This document shows, piece by piece, positions 1-11,905 of a stretch of 64,000 nucleotides of DNA. The notes under the pieces are model-generated. The model was not told where the DNA came from. It made no database searches and saw only the letters and a list, made by a program, of their open reading frames with translations. How positions within the stretch are numbered: the stretch's first letter is position 1; each line of letters opens with the position of its first letter. The stretch is from Paralvinella palmiformis (lineage: Eukaryota > Annelida > Polychaeta > Terebellida > Alvinellidae). Where the stretch lies: the NCBI GenBank assembly GCA_025642065.1, contig JAODUP010000044.1, positions 979,501 to 1,043,500 of the forward strand, written 5' to 3'. Made by a program: the position numbers and the translations under genes.

Positions 1-240
1 ACACCCATCAACAACCCCCCCCCCAAACACACCCAAACACATGTTGACGGAGATTTGCAACATTTCCTATCTACTGACGATACAACGATTACAACAGAAC
101 GATGGAGAGATACATCAGCCAAAGAGACGTATCTCGAATCGATTAATCCATATTGCTCGTTTGGATTATCAATCACTTTCACAAATATTAGGACAAGTTT
201 CGATTTACATAGAACGCTCGTTTAGTACACGAAAAACTAT

Positions 241-244
<4 letters not shown>

Positions 245-296
<52 letters not shown>
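245..296. repeat. (CT)n microsatellite
   Basis: Uninterrupted CT dinucleotide run of about 26 copies. The open frames crossing it are simple-sequence artefacts. Confidence 0.97.
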
Positions 297-299
<3 letters not shown>

Positions 300-1345
300 A
301 AACAATTGTCATAATCGATATCACTAAAGGGATTGATATAAATAATCTTCCCTCATAAAGACTCCTATCGTTGTACACATGAATGGCAATTGTCAATTAT
401 TACGCCATCATCCACAAAAAAAAAATTCACTGGAAAGTTCCTGATAGTTAAGTCCATTCCATTATTATGTTGTCTGTGAATAGATCCTCTTCCATTGTTT
501 AAGCCAATGATTGTTGTCTGTTTAAAAGATTATCAGAAGTAACTGATGGTACGGTATTAGGATTTTGCGACTACCTTCTCTCTATTTTGATGTAAGTAGT
601 ATAATCTAGCGATCGTCACCTTGTTCAGGATACTGTTGAATCATCATCTACTCATCTACCAGACACTGTCTAAAAACAAACAATCAATCAACAATTTCAT
701 TACAAAACGAACCCTATCAGCAACACAGTACAGGCGATTAGCTAACGAAATTGTACAGTGTTGTAGCTCAGTGACTGCTAGAGTATATCACTATCTGATA
801 TATTGTACGAAGGCTTTTGATCGAGTTAGTTATATAGTAACGGTTATGATTATTTTTGTATGTGTTTTAAATGATGTAATTCGATATGATATTCCATTTT
901 ATTTTGCTATCTATAATATTTAATATATTATACAGTAACATATAATACTGAATGCAAACTTGGTGACAGTTTTACTGGTATATTACTATTAGTATCTGGT
1001 GATGAAATGGCGTTGTTTGCGATAGCCCGATATACACTACGGTTAAAAAATAATTTTACTGATATAAATATGCATGTGGTCCAGTTTTAGCTGGATTCCT
1101 GCCAAAACCTGCACATTCGAACACAGAAGTCGAAATTAATACTGAGTTAAGTACCCTCTATTGGTGTTAGCTATATTGATGTATGACTATTGGGATTGAG
1201 GAACAAGGAAATACCTTATCCCACTAATTACGGTTACTCAAGTAGAGTTATGGAAAGGTATCAAGCTAGAATCAAGCCGTTACACTTTATTTGTTACTCT
1301 AAAGCCTTTGATTGGCTTCATCCATGCATCAGTTGAATTAAGTTG
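297..1345. other. AT-rich intergenic or intronic DNA, no gene seen
   Basis: No exon with paired splice signals was found. A plus-strand frame near 790-830 reads CTKAFDRVSY, which resembles motif A of non-LTR reverse transcriptases, and another frame near 1295 reads SKAFDWLHP. Both are too short and isolated to call a LINE. Confidence 0.5.
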
Positions 1346-1349
1346 ACTT

Positions 1350-1515
1350 CAATTGAGTTATTTATCATCAGCGTCAGTCACACCTGGGAGATATGGCCTA
1401 GGGATGACTGCTGAAGGAAACACATCCCACAAACATAGTAATGAACCGGATTCGAACCTTCATCTATGAGGTTTACACTGCAGTGTTCTACCTACTGAGC
1501 CATCTGAATGCCCCC
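1350..1515 (-). mobile_element. tRNA-derived SINE (family 2), 5' head retained
   Basis: Read on the minus strand, the element begins near 1515 with an A-box-like stretch (TGGCTCAGTAGGTAGAAC) and a B box (GGTTCGAATCC), the two internal RNA polymerase III promoter blocks of tRNA. The downstream body (TGTTTGTGGGATGTGTTTCC, then CCATATCTCCCAGGTGTGA and GATGATAAATAA) aligns with the second copy at 2340-2512. No acceptor stem can be closed, so this is a SINE and not a working tRNA. Exact ends are uncertain. Confidence 0.72.
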
Positions 1516-1715
1516 TTTCCTACAATCAGATCATCTTCATCATTGTAATCTTCTATCTAAACAATTAATAGATATATTTGATCAACTTCTTAGAATGTTA
1601 CCAATTGACAATAAAATTGTAATTGTTCTGTCTACTAAAACAGTTTTGTTATCAGGTGTTCGTCACTTCTACGATATTAGATATTTTATGATCAGCCACG
1701 ATCTTAACAATACAA

Positions 1716-1957
1716 TATGGCGGGTGAGTGCGGGGCTATTGATGACTTATCAGTGATACAGTGTGGTTGGAGATGGTGCCGGCTAGTGATGGCTTATCGT
1801 TGATAGAATATCGTTCGGTATGGTGCGGGGTAATGATGACTTGTCATTCATAGGGTGTGATTCGGGAAGAAGCTGGCTATTGATAGAGTGTGGTTCCGTA
1901 GAGTGCGGTGTAGTGATGACTTGTCATTGATAGGGTGTGGTTCGCGAAGGTGCGGGC
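1716..1957. repeat. Degenerate ~47-bp minisatellite
   Basis: About five diverged units built around TAGTGATGACTTGTCATTGA followed by TAGGGTGTGGTTCG and a GTGCGGG block. Spacing between matching blocks is about 47 bp with one shorter unit. No coding sense. Confidence 0.75.
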
Positions 1958-2110
1958 CTAACAATATAAACTTTAGTGGGTACCGGGATGGGTTATCAGT
2001 GAAGATATTCACATCTGTAGAATTTTCCTCAGTACACATCCCCTTAAGTTCCAGCATGTACACAGTGTGCATGTACGCCATTACAAGGTTGTACATTTAT
2101 GACTCGTTTC

Positions 2111-2114
<4 letters not shown>

Positions 2115-2202
<88 letters not shown>
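2115..2202. repeat. (AT)n microsatellite
   Basis: Pure TA/AT run of 88 bp; self-complementary, able to form a cruciform. Confidence 0.98.
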
Positions 2203-2204
<2 letters not shown>

Positions 2205-2339
2205 CAGATCAATACATAGACGTGTATAACACCTGATCTAGCTACAAGATGCTTCATATGACAATATGGCTATCTGTCGTTAGAGTTAAGGCCATTGATA
2301 TTGATTGACATGGAATACGTTCTTGAAGCTCATATTGAG

Positions 2340-2512
2340 TACATATTGTTCGAATCCGACATATATCCGACTGTATTTGGGGGATGTTTCCCCAAAGAGT
2401 CGTCCCATTCGCCATATGTTCCAGCTGTGACCAGTGATGAGACTAAATAAACCACTCACTCACTCACTCAATCACTCATTCAATCACTCACTCACTCACC
2501 CAATAGCCTAAA
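2340..2512 (+). mobile_element. tRNA-derived SINE (family 2), 5'-truncated, with (CACT)n tail
   Basis: Begins at a B-box remnant (TTCGAATCCG). The body GGGGGATGTTTCC, GTCGTCCCATTCGCCATATG and GCTGTGACCAGTGATGAGAC matches the element at 1350-1515 in the opposite orientation. It ends TAAATAAACC followed by (ACTC)n, a plausible 3' tail for this family. The A-box half is missing. Confidence 0.72.
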
Positions 2513-4030
2513 CACAATCCTACTCTTAGTACACAATAAAATTTATTATATGATATTAAATAATTGGTCTACGACGAACAATTATAAACATGAACAAGAC
2601 AGACAGATGGAATTACGTGATAAATGAGCGTGAAGTTCGTGTTTGTGACCTTGCTCGCGTGTTAGTGTGCGCAAAGTATGAAAAGGCCAAAGAAGTATAT
2701 TTCATAAAACAAAATTACAAAGATGATAGCAAGCTATGAGAAATGCTTACACCTTTAAAGATGACAGGTAAATATCTTAAATTTGGCATATATTGATGTA
2801 AAAAATGTCATGCTGGTATCATCTATTATTTCTTGTAATAATGATATTCTAGTTTTTCCTTCCTGCTCTGAATTGTGTATGATAGAACCACTTGGTGTAT
2901 GACGATACTGCCGCCAAGAACAACCCCGTCGCCTCCCCCTGTCTTTGTATGTTAAACACGAGTATTACTGGATCACATACAAATGGATGTTAAAATATAT
3001 CAACTTTGTGTAAATATTACACAACATTATTTGTTAACGTCGTATTAATACAATCCAGATCATTATAATGTAAAGGTCCTCATCCAAGGTCAGAACACCC
3101 CAATAGCAGATATATTCTTCTCAAACAAAAATGGTGTCGCTATGTCACGAAATGTTAAATAATATCAATTACAGAGGTGGGAAATGTCTACAAAATTATA
3201 GTCACAATTTATACAGTCTTACCTTCCCGATCTTGGGCGCTTATTTGGCAATATTCAAAGGTAATATTTTGAACGGAAAATGTAGCCGCCAAATCAAGTA
3301 TTAATAAAGGCACAATTGGTGCCGTGGGTAAAGGAATTACACATTTATGCTTTAATGTATAACTTTAACATTGATGAATTTTGGGTCCCAAGTATCTAAA
3401 AGGTTCTACCTAGTGGTATTTCAAGATTAAGGTTTCCTCACCTAAGAGATTGGCTTATATATACTCTACTAATACATGTCGATAGCCACAAAACACTTAG
3501 TTTTTATTATTTATTGCATCATATGTCATTTATTGCATCATAAGTCTAGTGTTATTTACATACTTTTGGTGTTTCTACAAAAAAAGTCTTATTCGTCACA
3601 TCTTAATTTATTTATGTCTTTTTGTATTAAGATATGGATTATTCTCCCGTGCCAGTGCCACAAATTAACTTATTGTGTACATGAGTTTTCTCTTCAGTCA
3701 ATTTAATCCTATTTAAATATTGTCACTTTGTTAACCCTTCAATCAAATGTGTTTACTCATCTGCTAAAATATATTTTATCTGGATACTTTACTCAGAGGT
3801 ATCAAACGTGATAAATGTGTTATTATTAAACAGGTGCTATTTGTTGAGTATCAGAAACCTATTAGATCTTTAAGCTCCCCTACTGGGCCAGATTTGTTTT
3901 CTCTTTAGCCAAACATCGTTAATGATTGGAAGTGTGACCGACTCTAGATACAATGGCACTGGAATAATTCTCGGATAGTTCAGCTATCAGATAAGTCACA
4001 TCAGTGAAACTTGTGTAGGGCATATATTTT
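2513..4030. other. No gene seen
   Basis: AT-rich DNA with short open frames only. No splice-bounded exon, tandem repeat or recognised element was found. Confidence 0.5.
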
Positions 4031-4034
4031 ATAT

Positions 4035-4092
4035 TCAGATATGCCCACGCCGGGATTCGAACACGGGTGGTAGCTAGACCACGGAGGCGCAC
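4035..4092 (-). mobile_element. SINE family 1 fragment (internally deleted)
   Basis: On the minus strand it reads GCGCCTCCGTGGTCTAGC, then CCACCCGTGTTCGAATCCC. These are the tRNA-like head and B box of the family seen whole at 58589-58774. The segment between the A and B boxes is shortened and the 3' body is missing. Confidence 0.75.
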
Positions 4093-4254
4093 TCAAGATA
4101 CAGAGACTTGGCTGACTGGTGATGTTTCAGACTAGAACATTGTTGGTGAGGTGACTTCAGCTGGATATTCATTCCATTATGAAGCTCGGATTCACAATAA
4201 ATGTGAGGGATTAGATAATCTCCTTCGTGACTCTTAGAAGTATGAAATCCATTT

Positions 4255-5700
4255 CAGGATAAGTCGTTTGAAAATTATCAACTGACTTTTATATCTCATG
4301 GTTCGTATTCGTGTAGCTATTATCCAACGGTTACATCAAAATAAGGAATTTTCCGAATTTGTTGATTCTCGCTACACCAGTGACCATCTGTTGGTATAGA
4401 TTAATTCAATATACATTGGGATTGCTAGAAGATTACATATACCAATCAACTAGTGACATTCTTAGATCTGCCAATCTCAGGCGACATATGCAACCGAGAC
4501 CACACATACATGGTTACCTCTTTGATTTTGTCATCTTTCATGATGATGAGAATTTGATCAGGGATGTGTCTGTGTCTCCCATGCTGTCTGATCATATCCT
4601 TATTAGCATTGATGTAACGTTTCAGAAAAATCCGTTTCAGGTAAAGTATTTCATTCAGGATATATAAGTCGGTTGACAATGATGCTTTTTTGCTGATCTG
4701 TGGGTCTCTTCCATGGTATTGGATGATACATATTATCTGTCGAATCTCTATATTAGTACACTGAGGGACTTTGTAGATCAACATGCATCTTTAAGGACAA
4801 AGTAAAGTCAAGAAGACCACTTCTTCCACCATTGTATAATTATATACTGCAGAGACAGAGACGATATTGTGAGTGGCTGTGGATCAGGACAGGTTTGTGT
4901 GTTCATTATGAAAGGCTCAAGGTACCCTTTCCCCTGCACAATCAGAATATTACAATAAAAGACCAAAGTATCCAAGAAAGGTCAAAGGACCGTTTCCAGT
5001 GTTGTGAGTAGAGTACTACATAAAAGTCAGACTGTAATATTATAGACCACTACAGGCCTGTTTCAAATCTAAATTTTATCTAAAGTTTTGTAAAGGAAGT
5101 TATTTTCCATCTAAACAAATCAAATATTTAGTCAATAATAACTTTAATGAATCAATACAGTCTGTATATAGAAATGGCTGCACCACTGAAAAAGACGTAG
5201 TTTGGGTGAAAAATGATATTATGATGTTAATTGATTAAGTTAAGCCAGTATTACTTGGTCCTTTGCATTGGATACAGTTGACCATAATGTACTTTTCTCT
5301 AAGTTAAAAGACATGATTGGTATGTTGGGTAAAGTACTTGAATTGTTTCGATCCTATCTGGAACAACACTCCCAGAGAGTATCTATCCATGGTATTTTAT
5401 CTGACGTAAAGTTTTTGATATCTGGTGTATCAAATTGTTCCAGTTCTTTGTCCTTTGGTTTTTGCAACGTATACCCATTATCTTGTGATCATAGCGCGGC
5501 AATATGGCTTTAAATATTACTTGTCTCTTGATGACACACAGCTGTATATACCTGGACCATAACAATGAGTTGAAGAATTTAAAACATTGTTAATGCTGAT
5601 ATTCCTCTCTGGGTGGCTCAAAATCTGCTAAATGATTAAATTATCATAAAACAAATGTTATATATTTCGCATCACCACATTGTTTTAAATCGCTAATGTA
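4255..5700 (+). pseudogene. Degenerate LINE ORF2 (endonuclease + reverse transcriptase)
   Basis: This is a decayed protein-coding region of a non-LTR retrotransposon. In order, in shifting frames, it shows the C-terminal part of an APE-type endonuclease near 4260-4640 (SRYTSDHLLV, then RDVSVSPMLSDHILISIDV, where the SDH block is the typical catalytic-domain ending), a linker near 4800-4930, and reverse-transcriptase blocks from about 5160 (VYRNGCTTEKDVVWVKNDI, then DTVDHNVLFSKLKD, then SYLEQHSQRVSIHGILSDV) to a DDTQLYI remnant of the catalytic YADD-type motif near 5535. Stops and frameshifts break it throughout, so it cannot make protein. The CR1/Jockey-like group is an inference from motif style. 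The 5' end and 3' UTR were not identified. Confidence 0.85.
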
Positions 5701-7757
5701 TTAACGTGTATAAACCAGGGTTGATCAGTTTCAGGCTTTAGCTTTTATTCTCCAAGTGGCTGATAGTGGCTGATTGAAAATCTGATTGATTGATTACAAT
5801 ATTTTGGATAGCAAGAACACCTTTACATATATTTATTCGTAATCTCATTGAAATCTCACCAGTCAGTTTCATCTTTGCATCTCATAAATCGATAGCATGT
5901 TACTAATTTAGCTGCTTTAGATAGTCCAAGTCTATTTCACTATTTGGTCTGTATGACACCAACGTTTGAGAACACAAATGCAATAGCTGCTGAGCTGGTG
6001 GGCATGGTTCAAGTTTTCATTTCTCACACCTTATACCTCTTTGGCTGTATTGAAGCTGCACACGATGCTAACCATATGTATCCACGTGTAACTATAATTT
6101 CATGTGAAAGATTAGCAGATGTATTACTACAGCGCAATTAGAAACACTAAAAACAACTAGAGATGGAGGATTAAGCAAAGCCATTGTCACTGCATGAGTG
6201 CATGGACATGGTCAGCCACATATATACAACATAAGATATACACCATAAGTATATATCTGTGTCTCAACAATCCGGTCAAAAATAATCAGCAATCAATCAG
6301 CCAGTAAAAGCCAATCAGCCAGTAAAATCCGGTTAAAACCAGTAAAAGCCTCCGGTCCGAGTATTTGGCGGCTTTTGGCCAACCCTGGTATGAACAGCAG
6401 AGATCAGATCAAGTGTTTACATGTCTCACTCTATTGGGTCCGAGACCCTTAAAGCGCAGTCAGTTTGTTAAGGATCTAAAATATTTCTTGGAGTGTTAAT
6501 GATACAATTAAGTATTCCGGTGAGTGTATCAGATTGTTGGGTATTTGGCGGCCAGATGCCTATCAAGAGTACCTTGATGTGTCTTTTAAGGCAAAAAGTA
6601 CCATTGCCTAAACAATTCCACGTATTATAGCTACTATCTAGAAAAATAATCAACTTTCCTACTAGTCGGATTTGAAGGTGTTTTCTTCTTTATATTCAAT
6701 TGTACTAGCTGGATGTGTGTATCCGTCAGTGTATAAGAGAACTTATCCATCAGTGAATATCTCTGTTAATTTACTCAGTCTTCGGACTATTCCAGGCAGT
6801 GATTAGATAACAGATCGACCAATCAGGATCTTGCTCTGAGCCAGGCCATAATGCTGAAGGCTATTTCAAGTTATATCTGTTTAATTATCTATACAGCTAA
6901 CTGATATTGTATTGCCTAACCCTGATGTGTATAAGCAGATCAACCATCTCGCTCACTTATATAGGCTTTGGGCTCGTCTTTCGTTGCTATTACTGAACCG
7001 CTCAATTTTGTAGAAATGTTCCTCTTGTTTTCATAAACATTGATAAATGTCATGGAATTTTGAAAGAATACCTAATTTCGAAATAAGCATTACCTTTAAT
7101 ATTCCTGATACTGATAAAATAAGTTACCAGACTAATGAACATCCCAACTGAAAAATTGGAATATGAGATGTTTACAAGATATAGTTTGCTGTCTACGATC
7201 TGAACAAAGAAAGTATACGGCGTTAGTTTCAATATTTCAGTTCAAATATGTCACGTAAGGCCTCTCCTACCAAATGAGTGAGAAACTCGGAAATATGTAG
7301 AATAATATATATTTAAGTGGGATGTATTCTTAAAAGACATCGGTTTTAACCTATTTGAACCACGAGTGTTCAAAATACGAGGCCTGTTCGAAAATAGATC
7401 GGCTTCACTTTTAGCGCAGAAGAAGTTGATATGATGTAGTTTTGTTAAAGGAGAACATTTTAGATGTCAACTTCCGATCTACTTCAATAAAAACTTCAAT
7501 AAAAAGGGGATATTGTAGTTCAATTGAATATCACCAAATAACACATTCCAACCACAAACACTAGTAATTTAAAACATACAGTGTATACTATTATGGATTA
7601 GAATAATGTTGACGTTCTCTTTTTAATTTATTGAGTTGGAGTCCTACATGATAAATCTTCACTGGACAATTATGTTATGAAGAAATAAATCTATTAAATA
7701 TTTACTAATGTATTCACAAAAATGTATTCACAAAAATGATTACACCTATCCAAATTG

Positions 7758-7761
<4 letters not shown>
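5701..7761. other. No gene seen; old repeats possible
   Basis: AT-rich. A short duplication of the words CAATCAGCCAGTAAAA occurs near 6285-6350, and GTATTTGGCGGC is repeated at about 6361 and 6541. Nothing coding could be supported. It may hold unrecognised LINE 3' sequence. Confidence 0.4.

Positions 7762-7834
<73 letters not shown>
7762..7834. repeat. (AT)n microsatellite
   Basis: Pure AT run of about 73 bp. Confidence 0.98.
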
Positions 7835-7835
<1 letters not shown>

Positions 7836-8239
7836 CAGCGCATTGAAATATCTGTAACTTTCCCAAGCGAAATGTATCATTAAAACAAATTCCTCTTTTC
7901 TGTTTGTACACACTCCATCCTCAACGCAAATTCTGTGATGTCGATTAATAATGACCTTGAGAAAGAGGTAGTCCGTGAATTTCCAGGAAATGTCCGGTAA
8001 ATGTGGATGCGAAGATGGGAACTGTAAAACTACCCAAGGTTTGCTATGTTTATTTTGGATTTGGAGGTCAGGTATATACGTTATAATATATGGGGTGGGG
8101 GTAGATAGGGGTGTTAGTTGATCTATCTCTATATCTATATACATCTGTTCGGGGAATGTCTGGTTGTATCCATCTCCTTCTAAGGTATATCACGATGTTT
8201 AATATCCGAGATGTTTACCAAGTGTAAACATTTGGCTCA

Positions 8240-8540
8240 TCTATAACATTACTGTCCCCACTCCGTTTACACCAAACTACGGCGTATTGTTTCCTCGCCA
8301 CATATGTCACCTACGTGACAAGGATGACAGTACCTCACACCTGTAATCAGTTTTCTGGCCGATCCAATATACATATTTAAGGTCAGCGCATGGCCAATCA
8401 GCGCCTAGTGCCCGCTATTACTCCGTGTCGTCTCCAAACTGACTACGCATCCTCATCCGAGAGGGCGCCACTTACAAACAACTCGTCAGCTCGTATTGAC
8501 ATCGTCACGAGATAATTCTGATCAATCGTTATTCATTATG
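8240..8540. promoter_or_regulatory. Possible promoter-like segment with CCAAT box
   Basis: Locally CpG-richer than its surroundings, with GGCCAATCAGCGCC near 8391 (CCAAT-box consensus). No start exon was found beside it. Regulatory function is inferred from composition and one motif only. Confidence 0.2.
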
Positions 8541-8679
8541 GCTCGCAAAAATAAAACTGACATGCCATTACCGTGAATACTTCAACAGATAAATGATGGA
8601 TATTTTGCTTTAGTCTCTTCTGGTTTCCTCCAAATAGAAAATAAAAGTGTCAAATGGAATTTTTAAATAACCAAATAAA

Positions 8680-8683
<4 letters not shown>

Positions 8684-8766
<83 letters not shown>

Positions 8767-8770
8767 ATAT
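8684..8770. repeat. Compound (AT)n(GT)n(GTAT)n microsatellite
   Basis: AT run grading into GT and then GTAT units. Confidence 0.97.
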
Positions 8771-8799
8771 AGTATAATTAATTTATCACCAATAGGATC

Positions 8800-8836
8800 A
8801 GGCTAAATGACCTCCAAAATGAATGAAGTGATATAC
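8800..8836 (-). mobile_element. SINE family 1 short fragment
   Basis: GGCTAAATGACCTCCAAAAT matches the body of family 1 (GGCTAAATGGGCC...GACCTCCAAAGG) with a small deletion. No tRNA head is present. Confidence 0.45.
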
Positions 8837-9199
8837 CGGTAAACCTTAAATGTGAACCAATGGTGCTAGAAGTCTGTGTATAACCACAGTAGCAGTTATT
8901 CTGCATCAAACCAATCATCATCCTTATTTATAAATAATCAACACCATACAGCTATAACTAATAATAAAGTCATCAAACATAGTCGCGTTATTGCGATAAT
9001 AATTAGCAACATCCAACGATAACCAGAACGTTGTTATTTATAGACGACAACCGAATGATAAATAAGCTAAATAAGCCGAACAAACTAACAACACCAGATA
9101 ACCATATTATTATTATACCAACTTAGCATTTGAAGCAAACCCCCCGCAGAACAATACTGGGGGCTCTTTCATTTTTCACTTCCCCTCATTACCTTAAGA

Positions 9200-9631
9200 A
9201 GTAGGCCGGTCCCTTTAGTCGTAAAACTTAAATTTATTTCTTATTCTTAGCACCGACAACGGAACGTTGCAACGCGTTTGAAGTCGGATACCGGAAGTTG
9301 TGCCAAACGCGGAAGTTCCTCCTAATATATTGCGCGTGATAGAGTAAACCATCTCAGCCACTGATCGCGACAATAATGATCTTGTCAGTAGATGAGAGAT
9401 CCCCTCATGGTGCTCACTAGCAGCTCGTACGTTACTCATATCCAGTAGAGGCGGCGTGTTCCAGTTACCGTAGACCTTGTCTAGCGGCGCTGTTAATTAA
9501 CCAGAGCTGATCGTCGACGAACGTACCTCGGTGTCTGCAAGATATTCGACTCTTTATTGACGGATAGACCACTGCTTGATCCGGATAAGGCGATTGTGTA
9601 GTGAGACGCGGGAAACAATGGAAATTCTCGG
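9200..9631. promoter_or_regulatory. CpG-rich promoter-like segment
   Basis: CpG frequency rises clearly above the AT-rich background (for example GGCGGCGTG, GTCGTCGACGAACG, AGACGCGGG). It lies directly upstream of a plus-strand candidate start exon at 9632. Assignment as a promoter is an inference; no TATA box is evident. Confidence 0.35.
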
Positions 9632-9672
9632 ATGGCGGCCCGATCTATAACTGGCCCAAAGTACGCCGTCAG
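9632..9672 (+). CDS. Candidate first coding exon, unknown product
   Basis: ATG at 9632 opens MAARSITGPKYAV and runs to a strong splice donor (GTCAG|GTAAGA) at 9673, leaving two bases of a split codon (phase 2). An in-frame TGA at 9602-9604 upstream supports this ATG as the first in frame. A CpG-rich segment lies just upstream. The product is not recognised and no acceptor for the next exon was assigned. A chance ATG-to-donor stretch cannot be excluded. Confidence 0.35.
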
Positions 9673-9817
9673 GTAAGACGGGAAAGGGATGCGTGACTGA
9701 GCGATATTAAAGTAATATAACCCAAAAGATACTCCCGAAATATAAAGGTAGTTTGCGTATTTGGTTTTGGGGCAAATCTTTCTCGCTGTGTCAGTTATCG
9801 ATAACCAACACCATCAT

Positions 9818-9818
9818 C

Positions 9819-9850
<32 letters not shown>

Positions 9851-9863
9851 AAACAACAACAAA
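9818..9863. repeat. (CAA)n microsatellite
   Basis: Trinucleotide run encoding a spurious poly-Gln in one frame. Confidence 0.97.
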
Positions 9864-10179
9864 ATGACAACAGTTTAAAAACATCAATTTTCGTATTATA
9901 TATTCGGATTGTGTCCTGTCTAATAGCGTACTGTGTCGACTGATAGTCACGTGTCTACAAGTTATCAACAACATACCAATAACTTCTTAGCGAATTAATT
10001 ACAGGAAATATACTCGTCCAAATGTCGTATCTGCTTAGTTTATTTCGTTTATTACTAAACTGATACACCCATTTTATCCGAGATGAGAAAGAAAATAGCA
10101 GAAAAAGAGATAGGATGTTTCCCGTCAAAGTTTTAAATCAATAACGCGGACCTTGAACTTGCCAAAATGGCGGTCGGTA

Positions 10180-10350
10180 GCAGACCGCGCTCACCCACAC
10201 CCAGAAATACGGCATATTAGCTGATGATTAACCTTCTATTTATCACGATATGGGATCAGTAGACGATCGCTGATTGGTCAGGGCGGGTCACCTGACCGGC
10301 GTGCTGTCCACGTGACATAGTATCGTCGTTCGCTATCAGTCGTCGTTATG
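10180..10350. promoter_or_regulatory. Promoter-like cluster: CCAAT, GC box, E-box
   Basis: Contains GATTGGTCAGGGCGGG near 10271 (inverted CCAAT next to a GC box), the palindrome GGTCACCTGACC, and CCACGTGAC (E-box) near 10310, all within about 50 bp of CpG-rich sequence. No convincing start exon follows (the ATG near 10348 stops after seven codons). It could serve an untranslated first exon. Function is inferred. Confidence 0.3.
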
Positions 10351-10975
10351 CGGTTGAATGGAGAAGATTAATGTACGAAACCAAATGACTAGCGGCCGCT
10401 TATATTTCGTTGTCATGGTGATTACGATCAGCATTAACTTGCACCGAACACACATATTTGGGTACACAGAGAAAAACACCGGTGTCGATAGAAATGAGAC
10501 GAGGAGTGGGGGGGGGGGGACTCGGTAACACATCCATCATACATACAACAAATTTACCTATTTGTGTTGAGGCGATAATTGACATGGACCATCATACCTG
10601 AGTATATGGTCTTTGTTATAGGAACTTTATGACATCAAACCTAATTTAATAATCTAATTTTATGAAAAGAGATACATAATAGGGTTTAGCGTGGGTACGT
10701 GTACCGTAGAATTATTTATTGTTTTCGTCTCTTAATGTACGCGTTTTTGCGACTTATAACTGTTCAAATTTTGAGAAGGCTACACTCTTAAATCTCTATA
10801 AATGTCATATATTTATCTTTCGTTTATATTTTGCCGTATTTGTTATGTAGGTCTAGATCAAGGTAAATTGTTTCGTTTCCATGTTAGCTAACCGGTCATA
10901 TCCAATTATAATATTATTTCATTCACCAAATTAAACGGACAAGAAGAATTATATGTTTTTCGACCAAATCAGTGG
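10351..10975. other. No gene seen
   Basis: AT-rich unique-looking sequence with a poly-G stretch near 10508-10519. Confidence 0.5.
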
Positions 10976-11152
10976 ATGATTATTGGTCTTTTACGGCCAC
11001 TTTTATGCATATGGTAGGCTAAATGGGCCTAGCGACCTCCAACGGTAATTAGGCGAAGATGAAATACCCTTCAGATATGCCCATGCCGAGATTCTAACTC
11101 GTGTGGTAGTGATCTGTGATCTAACGCGCTACCAGTTAGAGCATGGAGGCTC
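10976..11152 (-). mobile_element. tRNA-derived SINE (family 1), near full length
   Basis: On the minus strand it has the family 1 order: head with GTTAGATCACAGATC replacing part of the anticodon region, a degenerated B box (GAGTTAGAATCTCGG), GGGTATTTCATCTTCG, GGAGGTCGCTAGG, TAGCCTACC and the 3' part AAGTGGCCGTAAAA. More diverged than the copy at 58.6 kb. No clear target-site duplication was found. Confidence 0.8.
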
Positions 11153-11262
11153 CCTCTACTAAAACTAGTGGAAATAAATATTACTCTACACGATAAAATT
11201 CCGTTATTAAATATTGATATGCCGAATGAGTGATGTTCTGCTCCAAACCTGATTATGGTTAA

Positions 11263-11288
11263 AATTATTATTATTATTATTATTATTA
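11263..11288. repeat. (ATT)n microsatellite
   Basis: Short trinucleotide run. Confidence 0.9.
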
Positions 11289-11457
11289 CATCACAGAAGA
11301 TGGTCTCGTTCAATTGTTTTGTACAATATTTTCCCGGCAGTAATCGGAGTGCTTTCCGTTTCATCAAAATAGCATCCTAATACGGACATATAAAGACGTC
11401 ATATGCAGAGGTTCAATATATAATTCGATCTGTCTGCGATGTTTAGAATTGTACTAG

Positions 11458-11481
11458 AAACAAACAAACAAACAAACAAAC
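11458..11481. repeat. (AAAC)n microsatellite
   Basis: Six tetranucleotide units. Confidence 0.9.
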
Positions 11482-11854
11482 AGTCATCCAGATCGTAAAT
11501 TATCGGTAAAGTGTTTTCTATCCTCTTTGTTGGTCAATATGTCGTTTTGTTTGTGTGAAAGTTACCACCCGAAAAATGGAATTTCTCGCACGTGACGTTA
11601 TCTTTTGAAATCGCATGAGCGAAAGCCACGAATGTGAAATCCCAGATATTTCATCGTAGACAGGGAGCATTCTATAAAGATCTTACAAAAAAGAAAGTCT
11701 TAGGCACGAACCCGATGAAAGCATAAACACACTGTGAGAGATCATTGGCATAAGTGATATTAGTACAAATAGCTCTATATTTCGCGCATACATCGAAATA
11801 ATGTTAGACGTGGATGAATCCATGCCCCACTCACGGGGATCACTTCGAAATACT

Positions 11855-11856
<2 letters not shown>

Positions 11857-11904
<48 letters not shown>
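11857..11904. repeat. (GT)n microsatellite followed by poly-G
   Basis: 24 GT units, then a G-rich stretch to about 11920. Confidence 0.97.

Positions 11905-11905
<1 letters not shown>

Noticed and set aside
621..923. Reverse-transcriptase-like CTKAFDRVSY frame
   Set aside because: One ten-residue resemblance without neighbouring RT blocks; could be chance or a very old relic.
1400..1512. Functional tRNA gene on the minus strand
   Set aside because: A and B boxes are present but the acceptor and anticodon stems cannot be closed, and the body continues into a shared SINE sequence.
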